Source: Enterococcus canintestini
GTDB lineage: Bacteria; Bacillota; Bacilli; Lactobacillales; Enterococcaceae
Direction of reading: 5' to 3'
Length of the DNA stretch: 64,000 bases
NCBI RefSeq assembly: GCF_001885735.1
Contig: NZ_JXKG01000002.1
Span: forward strand, 236,232 to 300,231
Shown: positions 8,633-19,389 of the stretch, piece after piece
Layout: the number at the start of each line of letters is the position of its first letter
How positions within the stretch are numbered: position 1 is the stretch's first letter
Notes under the pieces: generated by a model
Database searches by the model: none
What the model saw: only the letters and a program-made list of their open reading frames with translations
What the model was told of the DNA's origin: nothing
Position numbers and translations under genes: made by a program

Positions 8633-8715
8633 AATGTACTCCAATCATGCTATACTTAATTTTAGCAAGTTTTCTTAAGGGTAACATGAAAAGAAACTGG
8701 TGAAGGAGAATTTCG

Positions 8716-9771
8716 ATGAATTTATTTGAAATGCTACATTGGAATAACTGGAAAAATTTAACCGACGAGACAAAAATTCAGGCTTTTCAACAAGTCTTAA
8801 TGTATTTTGTCAGTCCCTTAAAAGAAATAACGAATCTTGAACTTTTAACTTACCAATTAGACGGCGTAAAATGTCGGACATTTGAGCTGGAAATTGATGG
8901 AGAAGCTTTTGTTTTTGTGCCTGGACAAAACGAAGCAATTTTAGGCTGGGATCTAGGTGTACAAGGTTTAGCGAGTAGTGCGTGGGCGACTACTGAAAAG
9001 ACTGTTTTGACAGAAGACGACAAACGGATTGTCGCTGAATATCAGTTGAAAAATATCGATGACTGGGATTTATTTGTAGATATACATACTTCGCCATTAC
9101 GAAAGAAAAACATCCCTCCTATGTTGGTTCAAAAACACGCTTTGCCCGCTGGGACGCGGTATTTAGGCATGTTAGATACTATTACAGGTGAATTCACTGG
9201 AAACATGGAAAAATTTAGTATGCTTGAAAGAAAAATTAAAGCACAATTTACAGCTCCGAAAACTTTTCAAGAAAGCTTAAATTATTCATTGCCGTATCAT
9301 ATCTTAGTGCCAAATGAATTTTATTTAGAAATTGCCGATGGAACAGATAGCTATTATGTATTTGAACATTTTGATTGTACCCAACAAACTTTAATCAAAA
9401 CGATTCAAAAAGACGGTTTTGATTTACTGAGTGAAGACCAGTGGGAATTTATGGTAGGTGGGGCTACCCGTAAGTTATTCCGTTGGGGGAATGCAGCTGA
9501 TGTGGATCAAAGCTATTGGGGCAAACAGGTGAAAATGCTAAAAGAAGGTCCCAATATGTTTGGGGTAGTCATTAACGGTGGGGCAAATCGTTACGAGTTA
9601 ACGACTGAGCCTATCTTAAAAATGGATCATAACCAAAAAAGTGCCATTGCTTTGTTGACATTACTACCAGAAGCAACGTATTATCGCGCTAATCGTCGCT
9701 TAAAAGCCGATGAAAATTTAACACCACAAGATTTTTTATATCGTAAAGCAATTTTAATAGAATTAGATTAA
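8716..9771 (+). CDS. Unknown protein with a formylglycine-generating-enzyme-like C-terminal segment
   Basis: A soluble 351-residue protein I cannot name. Residues about 235-258 (LLSEDQWEFMVGGATRKLFRWGN) closely follow the family pattern L-P-T-E-x-E-W-E-x-A-x-x-G-G...Y-P-W-G-N of FGE-sulfatase/SUMF1 domains. The NGGANRYEL segment about 35 residues later fits the next conserved block. The N-terminal 200 residues have no recognisable motif. The canonical copper-binding cysteines near the C-terminus are not present, so formylglycine synthase activity is unlikely. The domain may have been reused for binding. The ATG follows GAAGGAG (8701-8707). Confidence 0.75.
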   Translation: MNLFEMLHWNNWKNLTDETKIQAFQQVLMYFVSPLKEITNLELLTYQLDGVKCRTFELEIDGEAFVFVPGQNEAILGWDLGVQGLASSAWATTEKTVLTEDDKRIVAEYQLKNIDDWDLFVDIHTSPLRKKNIPPMLVQKHALPAGTRYLGMLDTITGEFTGNMEKFSMLERKIKAQFTAPKTFQESLNYSLPYHILVPNEFYLEIADGTDSYYVFEHFDCTQQTLIKTIQKDGFDLLSEDQWEFMVGGATRKLFRWGNAADVDQSYWGKQVKMLKEGPNMFGVVINGGANRYELTTEPILKMDHNQKSAIALLTLLPEATYYRANRRLKADENLTPQDFLYRKAILIELD

Positions 9772-9775
9772 ATCG

Positions 9776-9804
9776 TTGACAAGTATGGGTTTGTCACCTA
9801 TACT
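9776..9804 (+). promoter_or_regulatory. Sigma-A promoter of the alaS T-box transcript
   Basis: TTGACA (9776-9781), a 17-base spacer, then TATACT (9799-9804). The match is nearly perfect and lies about 240 bases upstream of the alaS start, as expected for a T-box leader. Confidence 0.88.
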
Positions 9805-9811
9805 TTGTAGG

Positions 9812-10028
9812 GAAAAAGGATATGACCAGACAGTTACTTTGTTACAGAAAGCTTTTATTTGCTGAGAAAAAGCACAAATCTGTTTGTAGTTGCTCCCTTT
9901 TTTATTTCAGTAGCAATACTGACGCAACTCTGCGTTATGGAGCTTAAGAGGTAATGAATGACATCATTGCAAACAAGGTGGTACCGCGGTTTTCGTCCTT
10001 GTCTTGCAGTGGTGTCTTATTTTTTTTG
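9812..10028 (+). promoter_or_regulatory. T-box riboswitch (alanine) upstream of alaS
   Basis: The T-box core AAGGTGGTACCGCG lies at 9975-9988, and CGTCCTTGT (about 9993-10001) can pair back to form the antiterminator. Stem I appears to be closed by GGGAAAAAGGA (about 9811-9821) pairing with TCCCTTTTTT (about 9894-9903). A GCT triplet at 9892-9894, on the 3' side at the expected position, is a good candidate Ala specifier codon. A T-run at 10018-10027 marks the termination point, though the terminator stem itself looks weak. Uncharged tRNA-Ala is expected to favour read-through into alaS. Confidence 0.9.
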
Positions 10029-10044
10029 GAAAGTAGGAGAAATG

Positions 10045-12687
10045 ATGAAAGAATTATCTAGCGGCCAAGTCCGCCAAATGTTTTTAGACTTCTTTAAGTC
10101 AAAAGGACATAGTGTTGAACCTAGCGCATCTTTAGTTCCAGTTAATGATCCCACTCTTTTGTGGATTAACTCTGGGGTAGCTACGCTAAAAAAATATTTT
10201 GATGGATCTGTCGTGCCGGAAAATCCCCGCATCACTAACGCGCAAAAATCGATTCGGACAAATGATATTGAAAACGTTGGGAAAACTGCTCGTCATCATA
10301 CTATGTTTGAAATGTTAGGTAATTTCTCAATTGGTGATTATTTCAAAAAAGAAGCGATTCATTGGGCTTGGGAATTTTTAACCGATGAAAAGTGGATGGC
10401 TTTTGATCCGGAAAAATTATATGTTACTGTTTATCCAAAAGATATAGAAGCAAAACGAATTTGGCATGAAGAAGTTGGTCTTCCTTTAGATCATATTGTT
10501 GAAATTGAGGATAATTTCTGGGATATTGGCGCAGGTCCTAGTGGTCCAGACACTGAAATTTTTTATGATCGTGGTGAAGAATTTAACGATTTGGCTGCTG
10601 ACGATCCAGAAAATTATCCTGGTGGAGAAAACGAACGCTATTTAGAAATTTGGAACTTAGTCTTTTCTGAATTTAATCACAAGCCAGATGATACGTATGA
10701 ACCACTACCACATAAAAATATTGATACGGGCATGGGGTTAGAACGGATGGTTTCCATCGTTCAAAATGCACCAACAAACTTTGAAACTGATTTATTTATG
10801 CCAATAATTAAAGAAGTTGAAACTTTAAGTGGTAAATTCCAATACGGAGACGCACCACAAACAGATATTTCTTTTAAAGTTATCGCCGACCATATTCGTG
10901 CATTAGCCTTTGCTATTGGAGATGGTGCACTACCTTCAAATGAAGGACGGGGCTATGTTTTACGTCGTTTGTTACGTCGAGCTGTTATGCATGGTAAAAA
11001 ATTAGGTATTGATCAAGCTTTCTTGTATAAATTAGTTCCAGTTGTAGGCAAAATCATGGACAGCTATTACCCTGAAATATTGGAACAACAAGAGTTTATT
11101 GAAAAAGTAATTCGGACAGAAGAAGAACGTTTCCACGAAACAATCAATGAAGGGTTGGAAATTTTAACGCAAGTCATTGAAAAAGTGAAGGCTGAGAAAA
11201 AAGATACATTAAGTGGCGAAGATATTTTCAAATTATATGACACTTATGGTTTCCCAGTAGAATTAACTGAAGAAGTTGCCGAAGATGAAGGCTTAAAAGT
11301 AGACCATGCTGGTTTTGAAGCCCAAATGCAAGCACAAAGAGAACGGGCTCGTGCTGCTCGCAGTACGGATGCGTCAATGGGAGTACAATCTGCTTTATTG
11401 ACCGAAATTAAAGTCGATAGTAAATTTGTGGGTTATGCTAACTATGAAACTGAAAGTGAATTACTGGTTGTCATTCAAGATGAAGCTGTTGTTAGTGAAG
11501 TGAAGACTGGCGAGGCCCAATTAATTTTTGCCCAAACACCATTTTATGCTGAAATGGGTGGACAAGTTGCGGATACTGGTATGATTTGTGATTTAGAAGG
11601 TAATATTGTGGCAGAAGTGCATGATGTGAAAAAAGCACCAAACGGTCAATTTTTACACACTGTGACAGTCAAAGCACCGGTGACTGAAGGAACGACTTAC
11701 TTCTTACAAATTAATGTGGGGCGCCGTAATCGAATCATCAAAAACCATACTGCAACCCATTTATTGCACAAAGCATTAAAAGAAGTCTTAGGAAATCACG
11801 CTAACCAAGCTGGTTCATTAGTAGCACCAGGTCATTTACGTTTTGATTTTACTCATTTTGGTCAAGTAACTACAGAAGAGTTGCGTCAAATGGAAGCAAT
11901 TGTTAACCAAAAAATTTGGGAAGCTCTTCCAGTTGTAACGATTGAAACAGACATCGATACTGCAAAAGGAATGGGGGCGATGGCTCTCTTTGGCGAAAAA
12001 TATGGTCATGACGTGCGGGTAGTAAATATTGCGGATTGGTCTATTGAACTTTGTGGGGGGACTCATGTTGCCAATACAGAAGATATCGGTATTTTTAAAA
12101 TCGTTGCAGAATCTGGTATCGGAGCAGGTGTACGCCGGATTGAAGCAGTAACAAGTAAAGAAGCTTATGAATTACTTTATAGCGAAGAAACACAACTAAA
12201 AGAAATTGCGACAATTGTGAAGTCACCGCAATTAAAAGAAGTCGTTACAAAAACAGAACAATTACAACAACAGTTAAAAGATTTACAAAAAGAAAATGAA
12301 CAGCTTGCAAGTAAGTTGGCAAATCAACAAGCAGGGGACGTTTTCAAAAATGTTGAAACTGTAAATGGCATCTCATTTATCGCAGCGGAAGTAAAAGTTA
12401 AAGATATGAACCAATTACGTCAATTAGCAGACCAATGGAAACAAAAAGCTGCTTCTGATGTTTTAGTATTAGCAAATGCGAGTGATCAAAAAGTTAATTT
12501 ATTGGCAGCAATGTCGCCAGAGGCTGTAGCCCGTGGCTTAAAAGCAGGGGATTTAATTAAGACGATTGCTCCGCTTGTCGGTGGCGGCGGCGGTGGCCGA
12601 CCAGATATGGCACAAGCCGGTGGCAAAAAACCAGCAGGAATTAAAGACGCTTTGGCAAAAGTAGCTGAGTTTTTACAACAAGCGTAA
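10045..12687 (+). CDS. alaS: Alanine--tRNA ligase
   Basis: Charges tRNA-Ala with alanine and hydrolyses mischarged Ser/Gly-tRNA. At 880 residues it has normal AlaRS length. In order: class II catalytic core ([19 protein letters not shown] near residue 75, GMGLERM near 235), editing domain with HTATHLL near 569 and CGGTHV near 670 as the zinc ligands, and a C-Ala domain with a Gly-rich segment ([15 protein letters not shown]). I chose the second of two adjacent ATGs (10045, not 10042) because TAGGAG gives better spacing and family proteins begin MKEL. The upstream T-box controls it. Confidence 0.97.
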   Translation: MKELSSGQVRQMFLDFFKSKGHSVEPSASLVPVNDPTLLWINSGVATLKKYFDGSVVPENPRITNAQKSIRTNDIENVGKTARHHTMFEMLGNFSIGDYFKKEAIHWAWEFLTDEKWMAFDPEKLYVTVYPKDIEAKRIWHEEVGLPLDHIVEIEDNFWDIGAGPSGPDTEIFYDRGEEFNDLAADDPENYPGGENERYLEIWNLVFSEFNHKPDDTYEPLPHKNIDTGMGLERMVSIVQNAPTNFETDLFMPIIKEVETLSGKFQYGDAPQTDISFKVIADHIRALAFAIGDGALPSNEGRGYVLRRLLRRAVMHGKKLGIDQAFLYKLVPVVGKIMDSYYPEILEQQEFIEKVIRTEEERFHETINEGLEILTQVIEKVKAEKKDTLSGEDIFKLYDTYGFPVELTEEVAEDEGLKVDHAGFEAQMQAQRERARAARSTDASMGVQSALLTEIKVDSKFVGYANYETESELLVVIQDEAVVSEVKTGEAQLIFAQTPFYAEMGGQVADTGMICDLEGNIVAEVHDVKKAPNGQFLHTVTVKAPVTEGTTYFLQINVGRRNRIIKNHTATHLLHKALKEVLGNHANQAGSLVAPGHLRFDFTHFGQVTTEELRQMEAIVNQKIWEALPVVTIETDIDTAKGMGAMALFGEKYGHDVRVVNIADWSIELCGGTHVANTEDIGIFKIVAESGIGAGVRRIEAVTSKEAYELLYSEETQLKEIATIVKSPQLKEVVTKTEQLQQQLKDLQKENEQLASKLANQQAGDVFKNVETVNGISFIAAEVKVKDMNQLRQLADQWKQKAASDVLVLANASDQKVNLLAAMSPEAVARGLKAGDLIKTIAPLVGGGGGGRPDMAQAGGKKPAGIKDALAKVAEFLQQA

Positions 12688-12711
12688 CAAACTACTAAAT
12701 TAGAATAATAG

Positions 12712-12800
12712 CTCGTTTTATAACCCGAAATATGGCTGAATTTACTGTTTTGTCTCTTTGAGGCAAAACAAGAAATTAGCTTATATTCGGGTTATTATTG
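12712..12800 (+). terminator. Long hairpin terminator after alaS
   Basis: ATAACCCGAAATATGGCTGAATTT (about 12720-12743) pairs imperfectly with AAATTAGCTTATATTCGGGTTAT (about 12773-12795). The result is a stem of more than 20 bp with internal mismatches and a large loop containing a smaller TGTTTTG/CAAAACA hairpin. The trailing T content is modest. Confidence 0.65.
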
Positions 12801-12932
12801 TGGAGATGACTTAACTTACCACAAGAGCACATGATAATCTAACAATCATTTGTCAAATATTGCCTTTAGTTTGTTTGAAAGTGATAAAAAGGGTAAAATG
12901 AAGAGAAGTTTTGGTTAAGGAGTTTTAAAGAA

Positions 12933-14078
12933 ATGCTGAATTATTTTATGAAAAAAATCACAAAAAATAATCCGAATAAAAATCGAACTTCTTTTGGTTT
13001 TTTAGCCGGAAGTTTAGGGCTAGTTTCAAATGGTCTTTTATTTATTATGAAATTTTTGATTGGTCTTTTTGCCCAAAGTGTTTCCATTATGGCCGATGCC
13101 ATTAATAGTTTAAGTGATACGGCGTCTTCTGTTTTAACTTTAGTTGGTTTTCGGATTGCAGCTAAGCCCGCAGATAAAGAACACCCCTATGGGCATGAGC
13201 GTTTTGAATATATTAGTGGTTTTATGATCTCAATTATTATTACTTTTGTCGGTTTTCAATTTCTCATTTCTTCGGTTGAAAAAATTCTTGATCCAAGTAA
13301 GATCAAACTTTCGCCTTTAGTTTTTATTATTTTAGTGTTGTCAATTGTAATTAAAATTTGGCAAAGTTTAATGTATAAAAAAATAGCGGGTGAAATTAAT
13401 TCAGAGACCCTTAAAGCCACGGCACAAGATAGTTTAAATGATGTAATTACGACTGCAGCTGTTTTAATTTCAGCCTTTATCGAGTTATTTACCGGACTAC
13501 ATGTCGATGGTTGGATGGGGCTTTTCATTGCATTATATATTTTATACAGTGGCTTAAAAATGGTAAAAGAATTCATCGATGAATTACTAGGAAGTCGCCC
13601 CAGTGCAGAAGAAATTTTAGTAATGGAACAACACTTAAATGATGTTCCTGAAATTTTAGGATATCACGATTTATTAGTCCACAGTTATGGACCTAAAAGC
13701 CAGTTCGCTACTGTTCATATTGAAGTAGACGATACGTGGAGTCTAAATTATGCTCATGACCTTATTAATAAAATTGAAAAAGACTTTCGCGAAAATTTGA
13801 AAGTTGAATTGGTGTGTCACTTAGATCCCGTGGCTGTTAAAAGTCCAGAGTATCAACAAAAATGGGAAATTGTGAAGGCAGCAATCACAGCGCTGAATCT
13901 GAACTTACGGGTACATGATTTTCGGATTGAAAAAAATCAACTGTCTTTTGATGTTGTGGTGCCACCTAATTGTCCCCAATCTGACTTAGCAATTCGGCAA
14001 CAACTAACAGAATATTTGACTGCGCAATTAGGTGAAGTCACACTTGAAATTACTTTTGATCACAATTACTTATTATAA
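12933..14078 (+). CDS. Cation diffusion facilitator (CDF) family efflux transporter
   Basis: A 381-residue inner-membrane antiporter, probably exporting Zn, Mn or Fe ions in exchange for protons. Six membrane segments lie between residues 22 and 225. The metal site of TM2 is in SIMADAINSLSDT near residue 55, followed by the family signature DKEHPYGHERFEYISG near 87-102. The TM5 metal site is DGWMGLFIALYI near 195. A cytoplasmic ferredoxin-like domain occupies residues 235-310, and there is an extra C-terminal region of about 70 residues. AAGGAG (12917-12922) precedes the chosen ATG. Metal specificity is not readable here. Confidence 0.9.
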   Translation: MLNYFMKKITKNNPNKNRTSFGFLAGSLGLVSNGLLFIMKFLIGLFAQSVSIMADAINSLSDTASSVLTLVGFRIAAKPADKEHPYGHERFEYISGFMISIIITFVGFQFLISSVEKILDPSKIKLSPLVFIILVLSIVIKIWQSLMYKKIAGEINSETLKATAQDSLNDVITTAAVLISAFIELFTGLHVDGWMGLFIALYILYSGLKMVKEFIDELLGSRPSAEEILVMEQHLNDVPEILGYHDLLVHSYGPKSQFATVHIEVDDTWSLNYAHDLINKIEKDFRENLKVELVCHLDPVAVKSPEYQQKWEIVKAAITALNLNLRVHDFRIEKNQLSFDVVVPPNCPQSDLAIRQQLTEYLTAQLGEVTLEITFDHNYLL

Positions 14079-14110
14079 AAGCAAGCTTTTATTTGAAAGG
14101 AGCCTACTTT

Positions 14111-15577
14111 ATGACCATTCAACAGGATTTGAGTATCTTACAATCGGTTTTTTTGTTAGTTATTTTTATTAATACTATTGGTGCTTTAATCACGGTGTTT
14201 CGAAAACCCCGTTCAATTACTAGTATTTTAGCGTGGTCTTTAACATTAGTTTTTATTCCTGTAATCGGATTTGTTGTCTATTTGTTTTGTGGTCGGGGCA
14301 TCGATGGCGAGACGGTTTATAAATTCGATGTTGAAACTAACCGCAAAATAAAAGAAATTAATGCCTTAATTCATCAAAATAATAAGCGTTACGATAAAGA
14401 AGAAGTTGAAATAGAGCTAAAACTATTAGAGCGCTATTTAAAATCGGTGGATGAATCTCCTTTAACAAGAGGCAATAGTGTGGAGTTATATACAGATGGC
14501 AATGAAAAATTTGCAGCATTATTTGCAGATATCAAAGCAGCCAAAGATAATGTTCATGTTGAGTATTACGCTTTTTTCCCTGACAGAATTGGCCATCAAT
14601 TTCTGCATTTATTAGTTGAAAAAGCCAAAGAAGGTGTAGAAGTTCGTCTTATTTACGATCCATGGGGAGCAAAAGGATCAAATGAGAAGTTTTTCCAACC
14701 TCTTGTTGCTGCTGGTGGAAAAGTGGCTGCTTTTATTACTTCCCGTGACTTAATTCGTAAAACGCGCTTAAATTACCATTTACATCGTAAAATAGTGGTG
14801 ATTGATGGTCAAATTGCTTGGACCGGTGGCTTTAATGTTGGGGATCAATATCTTGGCCGTAGTGAAAAATTTGGTTATTGGCGGGATACGCACGGGCGAA
14901 TAGTTGGAACTGCAAGTTTTAGTTTGCAAGAGATTTTTATTAGGGATTGGAATGCATCAGTTAGAAAAAAAGAAGATCTACTCGATTATGAAAGTCGCTA
15001 TTTTGTTATTGGTGAAGATACAAAAGGCGAAGCTGAAATTCAAGTTGTCGCAGATGGTCCTGAAAATCAAATTGATATCTTAAAGAGCGCTTTTGTTAAA
15101 ATGATTTTATCAGCAAATGAAAAAATTTGGTTACAGACACCGTATTTAATTCCTGATGATGTGATGTTTAATGCACTAGTCACAGCTGCTCGCTCGGGGG
15201 TAGACGTGCGCATTATGATACCAAATATGCCTGATCATCCCTTTATCTATCGCGCTACCCAATACTATGCTAATTTACTTCATAAACGTGGTGTCAAGAT
15301 TTATCAATATCAAGAAGGCTTTTTACATGCTAAGACAATTGTCATGGACGATAATCTTTGCTCTTTTGGTTCTACTAACCAAGATATTCGTAGTTATGAA
15401 TTAAATTTTGAAGTTACAGCTTTTGTGTATGATGAAGCATTGACTAAACAAATGCAACAAATCTTTTTAGCTGATCAAGAAAAGTGCTACTTATTGACAG
15501 ATGATATGATTGAACAGCAATCTTATTGGTTACGCTTTAAGCAAAACTTCTCCCGTCTTTTATCGCCAATTTTATAA
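14111..15577 (+). CDS. cls: Cardiolipin synthase (phospholipase D superfamily)
   Basis: Condenses two phosphatidylglycerol molecules to cardiolipin and glycerol at the membrane. The 488-residue protein has two N-terminal membrane helices (about residues 5-28 and 38-57) and two HxKxxxxD motifs: HLHRKIVVIDG near 224 and HAKTIVMDD near 406. The start follows GAAAGGAG (14094-14101). It lies 33 bases after the CDF gene with no terminator between, so the two may be co-transcribed. Confidence 0.93.
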   Translation: MTIQQDLSILQSVFLLVIFINTIGALITVFRKPRSITSILAWSLTLVFIPVIGFVVYLFCGRGIDGETVYKFDVETNRKIKEINALIHQNNKRYDKEEVEIELKLLERYLKSVDESPLTRGNSVELYTDGNEKFAALFADIKAAKDNVHVEYYAFFPDRIGHQFLHLLVEKAKEGVEVRLIYDPWGAKGSNEKFFQPLVAAGGKVAAFITSRDLIRKTRLNYHLHRKIVVIDGQIAWTGGFNVGDQYLGRSEKFGYWRDTHGRIVGTASFSLQEIFIRDWNASVRKKEDLLDYESRYFVIGEDTKGEAEIQVVADGPENQIDILKSAFVKMILSANEKIWLQTPYLIPDDVMFNALVTAARSGVDVRIMIPNMPDHPFIYRATQYYANLLHKRGVKIYQYQEGFLHAKTIVMDDNLCSFGSTNQDIRSYELNFEVTAFVYDEALTKQMQQIFLADQEKCYLLTDDMIEQQSYWLRFKQNFSRLLSPIL

Positions 15578-15591
15578 GGAGCTGTTATTGC

Positions 15592-16008
15592 TTACTTTGA
15601 ATTATTTTTTTGACGAAGTGCTTTTTGTAATCCTTGACGTGCTAGCTTATCAGCCCCTTTATTTTTATTTTCGGGAATCCACTGTAAGATAAGTAATGGA
15701 AATTTAGGTAGTAAGGTTTGAATTTTTTGGAATATTTCTTGGAAATTTTTGTTATTTGTGTAGTTTTTATCGACAGTTTGGACTAAAATTTTACTATCCG
15801 AGTAAACGAATATCGTTTCGTGAAAATAATTATGTTCTAATAAGTAATTCAGCAATTCATAAAAAGCATAAAATTCTGCTTGGTGATTATTTAAGACAGG
15901 GAGTGCTTGATGAATTTGTTTATGAAGATTTTGGCCAACTAAAAGTATACCGGCCCCACTCGGACCCGGATCGCCTTTAGTCGCGGCATCGATATAGGCT
16001 TTAATCAT
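15592..16008 (-). CDS. RNase HI-family protein
   Basis: A 138-residue RNase H fold enzyme that would cut the RNA strand of RNA-DNA hybrids. The catalytic acidic residues appear in order: Asp in AYIDAATKGDPGPSGAG (residue 7), Glu in HQAEFYAFYELL (about 50), Asp in VYSDSKILV (about 75) and Asp in KNKGADKLARQG (about 125). The start at 16008 is set by AAAAGG eight bases upstream. Two earlier in-frame ATGs overlap that site. It resembles Bacillus YpeP/YpdQ-type RNases H. It converges on cls with no terminator seen. Confidence 0.85.
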   Translation of the reverse strand: MIKAYIDAATKGDPGPSGAGILLVGQNLHKQIHQALPVLNNHQAEFYAFYELLNYLLEHNYFHETIFVYSDSKILVQTVDKNYTNNKNFQEIFQKIQTLLPKFPLLILQWIPENKNKGADKLARQGLQKALRQKNNSK

Positions 16009-16074
16009 TCGTATCATCCTTTTATTCATTTTGTTTACGAATTAACTTTAGCAGAAAAGAGGCTCCTTGTAAGC

Positions 16075-16497
16075 ATGAAAAATAGAAAATATCGTTGGCA
16101 GCCAGAACTTGCTGTCAGTATCATTTATTGGTCATTAACAATGATTGTTCTCTTTTATAGTTTGACATTGTCTTTAGAAAATACCCGGCCGTACTGGAAA
16201 AGCAATTTAGTCATGGTCTTCTTTTTTGTCTGTGTTATAATTGGCTGTCTGCGGCGTTTTGTTTTATTTAAAGATTACCTACTTATTTTTTATGCGCGCT
16301 TTTGGAAGAAACAAAAATTATATTATGCTAATATAACCCGTATTGCCATTTTACCAAATGGAATTGAATTTTTGTATTTAGGTGAAGAATATAGCTTTTT
16401 AATGCGAAAAAAAACCAAAAAGGCATTTTTAAATGAATTAAAAACGTATCTTCCTGCTGAAAAATTTGTGACAAAAGATACGAATTTATTTGAATAA
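16075..16497 (+). CDS. ebsA: EbsA-family membrane protein
   Basis: A 140-residue protein with two N-terminal membrane helices (about residues 14-32 and 43-60) and a cytoplasmic C-terminal half with beta-strand character. Sequence and length match EbsA of enterococci, which is described as a pore-forming protein near the aggregation-substance regulator locus. Its molecular role is poorly known. It starts 67 bases upstream of, and divergent from, the RNase H gene, and is followed closely by the CBS-domain gene. Confidence 0.78.
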   Translation: MKNRKYRWQPELAVSIIYWSLTMIVLFYSLTLSLENTRPYWKSNLVMVFFFVCVIIGCLRRFVLFKDYLLIFYARFWKKQKLYYANITRIAILPNGIEFLYLGEEYSFLMRKKTKKAFLNELKTYLPAEKFVTKDTNLFE

Positions 16498-16509
16498 AGG
16501 AGTTAGCAG

Positions 16510-17199
16510 ATGGCTAGTAATGCAGATATATTCTTAGCGAGTTTCAATCGAATTAATAAATGGCTTAAAGAAAAATTGAACCATCCCCAAAATATGGGCT
16601 TTAGCGAAATGGTTCGGCGACTAAGTAGGCAACCAGAATTTTTAGCAAATGATTATGTTGATGATTTATTACAAATGGCGCAGTTGCGAAATGCCATTGT
16701 TCACGATCAAATTAGTACTGATTTTGTGATTGCTGAGCCAAATGACTGGGTAGTCAAACGAATTACAACGATTGAACAGGCTCTTTTAAAGCCAGAATTG
16801 GTCTTGCCACGTTTTGGTAAAAATGTTACTGGTTTTGAAATTACATTACCAATTAAAGAAATACTAAAAACGATTGCTCATAAACGTTATTCTCAGTTTC
16901 CGCTTTATGAAAAAGGGGTTTTTAAGGGGTTAATTACGTTACGTGCTTTAGGTTATTGGTTTGCAAAAGAAAGCCTAAAAGGTGAGATTGTTTTAGAAAA
17001 CCGTCTAGCTGAAGAACTGTTAATCGAAGATGGAAAAGTTACCAATTATCAATTTGTTACAGGAAAAACCACTGTAGCAGAAGTTGAAAATATGTTTCAT
17101 CAAAATACTTTATTAGAAGCAATTTTAATCACACGAGATGGTGATCCAAATGGCAATTTATTGGGGATTATCCGCCCGCGCGATTTATTTACTGTTTAA
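16510..17199 (+). CDS. CBS-domain protein
   Basis: A 229-residue soluble protein. An N-terminal helical region (about residues 1-90, containing LRNAIVHDQ) is followed by two CBS repeats (about 105-165 and 175-229, the latter ending GNLLGIIRPRDLF). CBS pairs bind adenosine nucleotides such as AMP, ATP or c-di-AMP. The ligand and target here are unknown. AAAGGAG (16497-16503) sets the start, 12 bases after ebsA. The downstream lspA and rluD-type genes are in the same transcription unit. Confidence 0.8.
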   Translation: MASNADIFLASFNRINKWLKEKLNHPQNMGFSEMVRRLSRQPEFLANDYVDDLLQMAQLRNAIVHDQISTDFVIAEPNDWVVKRITTIEQALLKPELVLPRFGKNVTGFEITLPIKEILKTIAHKRYSQFPLYEKGVFKGLITLRALGYWFAKESLKGEIVLENRLAEELLIEDGKVTNYQFVTGKTTVAEVENMFHQNTLLEAILITRDGDPNGNLLGIIRPRDLFTV

Positions 17200-17215
17200 G
17201 AAATGAGTGGAGTTT

Positions 17216-17677
17216 ATGATAGTTTATTTAGTTATTACTGTTTTATTAATAGTGCTTGATCAATTGGTAAAAGCGTGGATTGTGGCAAATCTTTCTTTAG
17301 GCGAGTCATTGCCGCTAATTAAAAACGTTTTTTCTTTGACTTATTATCAAAATACCGGGGCTGCTTGGAGTATGTTAGAAGGGCAAATGGGCTTTTTTAC
17401 TATTGTCACACTGATTGCAGTAGCCGTATGTAGTTATTTATTATATAAAAATCGCCGGGGCGCTAAAATATATTCTTTTGGTTTAAGTCTTGTACTGGCA
17501 GGAGCTTTAGGAAATTTTATCGACCGCTTGCGTCTAGGTTATGTGGTAGATATGTTTCAAACAGATTTTATCTCATTTCCCATTTTTAACGTAGCCGACT
17601 CTTGTCTTGTGGTTGGTGTGATTTTGATTTTCATCTATATTTTATTTGAAGATCATTTTAAAGGAGCAAAAGTATGA
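17216..17677 (+). CDS. lspA: Lipoprotein signal peptidase (signal peptidase II)
   Basis: Membrane aspartyl protease that cleaves prolipoprotein signal peptides before the lipid-modified Cys. The 153-residue protein has four membrane segments. The conserved NTGAAWSML follows near residue 45, and the catalytic Asp residues are in NFIDRL (about 103) and FNVADS (about 128). I chose the ATG at 17216. A GTG at 17207 is an alternative, but GTGGAG then serves as the ribosome binding site. The stop overlaps the next start (ATGA). Confidence 0.94.
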   Translation: MIVYLVITVLLIVLDQLVKAWIVANLSLGESLPLIKNVFSLTYYQNTGAAWSMLEGQMGFFTIVTLIAVAVCSYLLYKNRRGAKIYSFGLSLVLAGALGNFIDRLRLGYVVDMFQTDFISFPIFNVADSCLVVGVILIFIYILFEDHFKGAKV

Positions 17678-18579
17678 AAGAACTGCTAATCGTTATCAAA
17701 GAAAAAGGCCCACGAATTGACAAAGCCTTAACCCAATATCTACCAGACTATACACGTTCTCAAATTCAGCAATGGTTAAAAGAAGGGGTAGTTTTTTTAA
17801 ATGGCCAAACTGTAAAAGCAAACTATAAAGTAAAAACAGGAGATGAAATCGTAATTCAAATTCCAGCCCCCGCAACACTCGAGCTTATCCCAGAAGATCT
17901 TGATTTAGATATTGTTTATGAAGATGAGGATGTAGCTGTAGTAAATAAACCACAGGGAATGGTTGTTCATCCTTCTGCAGGTCACAGGAAAGGAACACTT
18001 GTTAACGGCTTATTATATCAATTAAATAATTTGTCCACGATTAATGATGTTGTTCGCCCAGGGATTGTACATCGGATTGACAAAGACACTTCGGGTTTAT
18101 TAATGATTGCCAAAAACGATGCTGCCCATGAATCCTTAGCAGCTCAATTGAAAGATAAAACGAGTTTACGGAAATATATTGCTTTAGTTCATGGAAACAT
18201 CCCCCATGAAAAAGGGACAATTGAAGCGCCCATTGGACGTTCTAAGGTTAACCGTAAAATGCAAGCGATTCGTGAAGATGGTAAGCCGGCAATCACGCAT
18301 TTTACTGTCCTAGAACGGTTTGGTGATTTTACGTTAGTCGAGTTACAATTAGAAACTGGTCGCACACATCAAATTCGGGTGCATATGCAATACATTGGCT
18401 TTCCTTTAGCCGGTGATCCAACTTATGGCCCTAAAAAAACACTAAAGGGAAACGGGCAATTTTTACATGCAAAACTATTGGGCTTTACTCATCCTAGAAC
18501 ACAAGCCAAAATGGTTTTTGAGGCACCACTACCGCCAGTTTTTGAAAAAACATTAACAAACTTACGAAAAAAAGATTGA
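17674..18579 (+). CDS. RluD-family 23S rRNA pseudouridine synthase
   Basis: Converts uridine to pseudouridine in structured RNA. The 301-residue enzyme carries an S4 RNA-binding domain (about residues 12-75) and a catalytic domain with the RluA/RluD signature HRIDKDTSGLL, the catalytic Asp being residue 136. The GRTHQIRVH block follows near 230. It overlaps lspA by 4 bases. The lspA-rluD type pair directly upstream of pyrR is the usual Firmicutes arrangement. Confidence 0.93.
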   Translation: MKELLIVIKEKGPRIDKALTQYLPDYTRSQIQQWLKEGVVFLNGQTVKANYKVKTGDEIVIQIPAPATLELIPEDLDLDIVYEDEDVAVVNKPQGMVVHPSAGHRKGTLVNGLLYQLNNLSTINDVVRPGIVHRIDKDTSGLLMIAKNDAAHESLAAQLKDKTSLRKYIALVHGNIPHEKGTIEAPIGRSKVNRKMQAIREDGKPAITHFTVLERFGDFTLVELQLETGRTHQIRVHMQYIGFPLAGDPTYGPKKTLKGNGQFLHAKLLGFTHPRTQAKMVFEAPLPPVFEKTLTNLRKKD

Positions 18580-18604
18580 TTTTTGGTTTAAAGAAGTGTA
18601 ATCT
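18576..18604 (+). promoter_or_regulatory. Candidate promoter of the pyr operon
   Basis: TTGATT (18576-18581), overlapping the preceding stop codon, is followed after 17 bases by TAATCT (18599-18604), a 3/6 match to the -10 consensus. It starts the leader that contains the PyrR site. The assignment is tentative. Confidence 0.4.
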
Positions 18605-18626
18605 ATGTCTAAGAAAAGTAAATAGT

Positions 18627-19355
<729 letters not shown>

Positions 19356-19389
19356 AAACTTTTAAGCCAAACACGCAGGAGGAAAAAAG

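Noticed and set aside
9958..10044. Extended N-terminus for alanyl-tRNA synthetase
   Set aside because: The extra 29 codons translate the T-box core and antiterminator. Family proteins start at MKEL, which has its own ribosome binding site.
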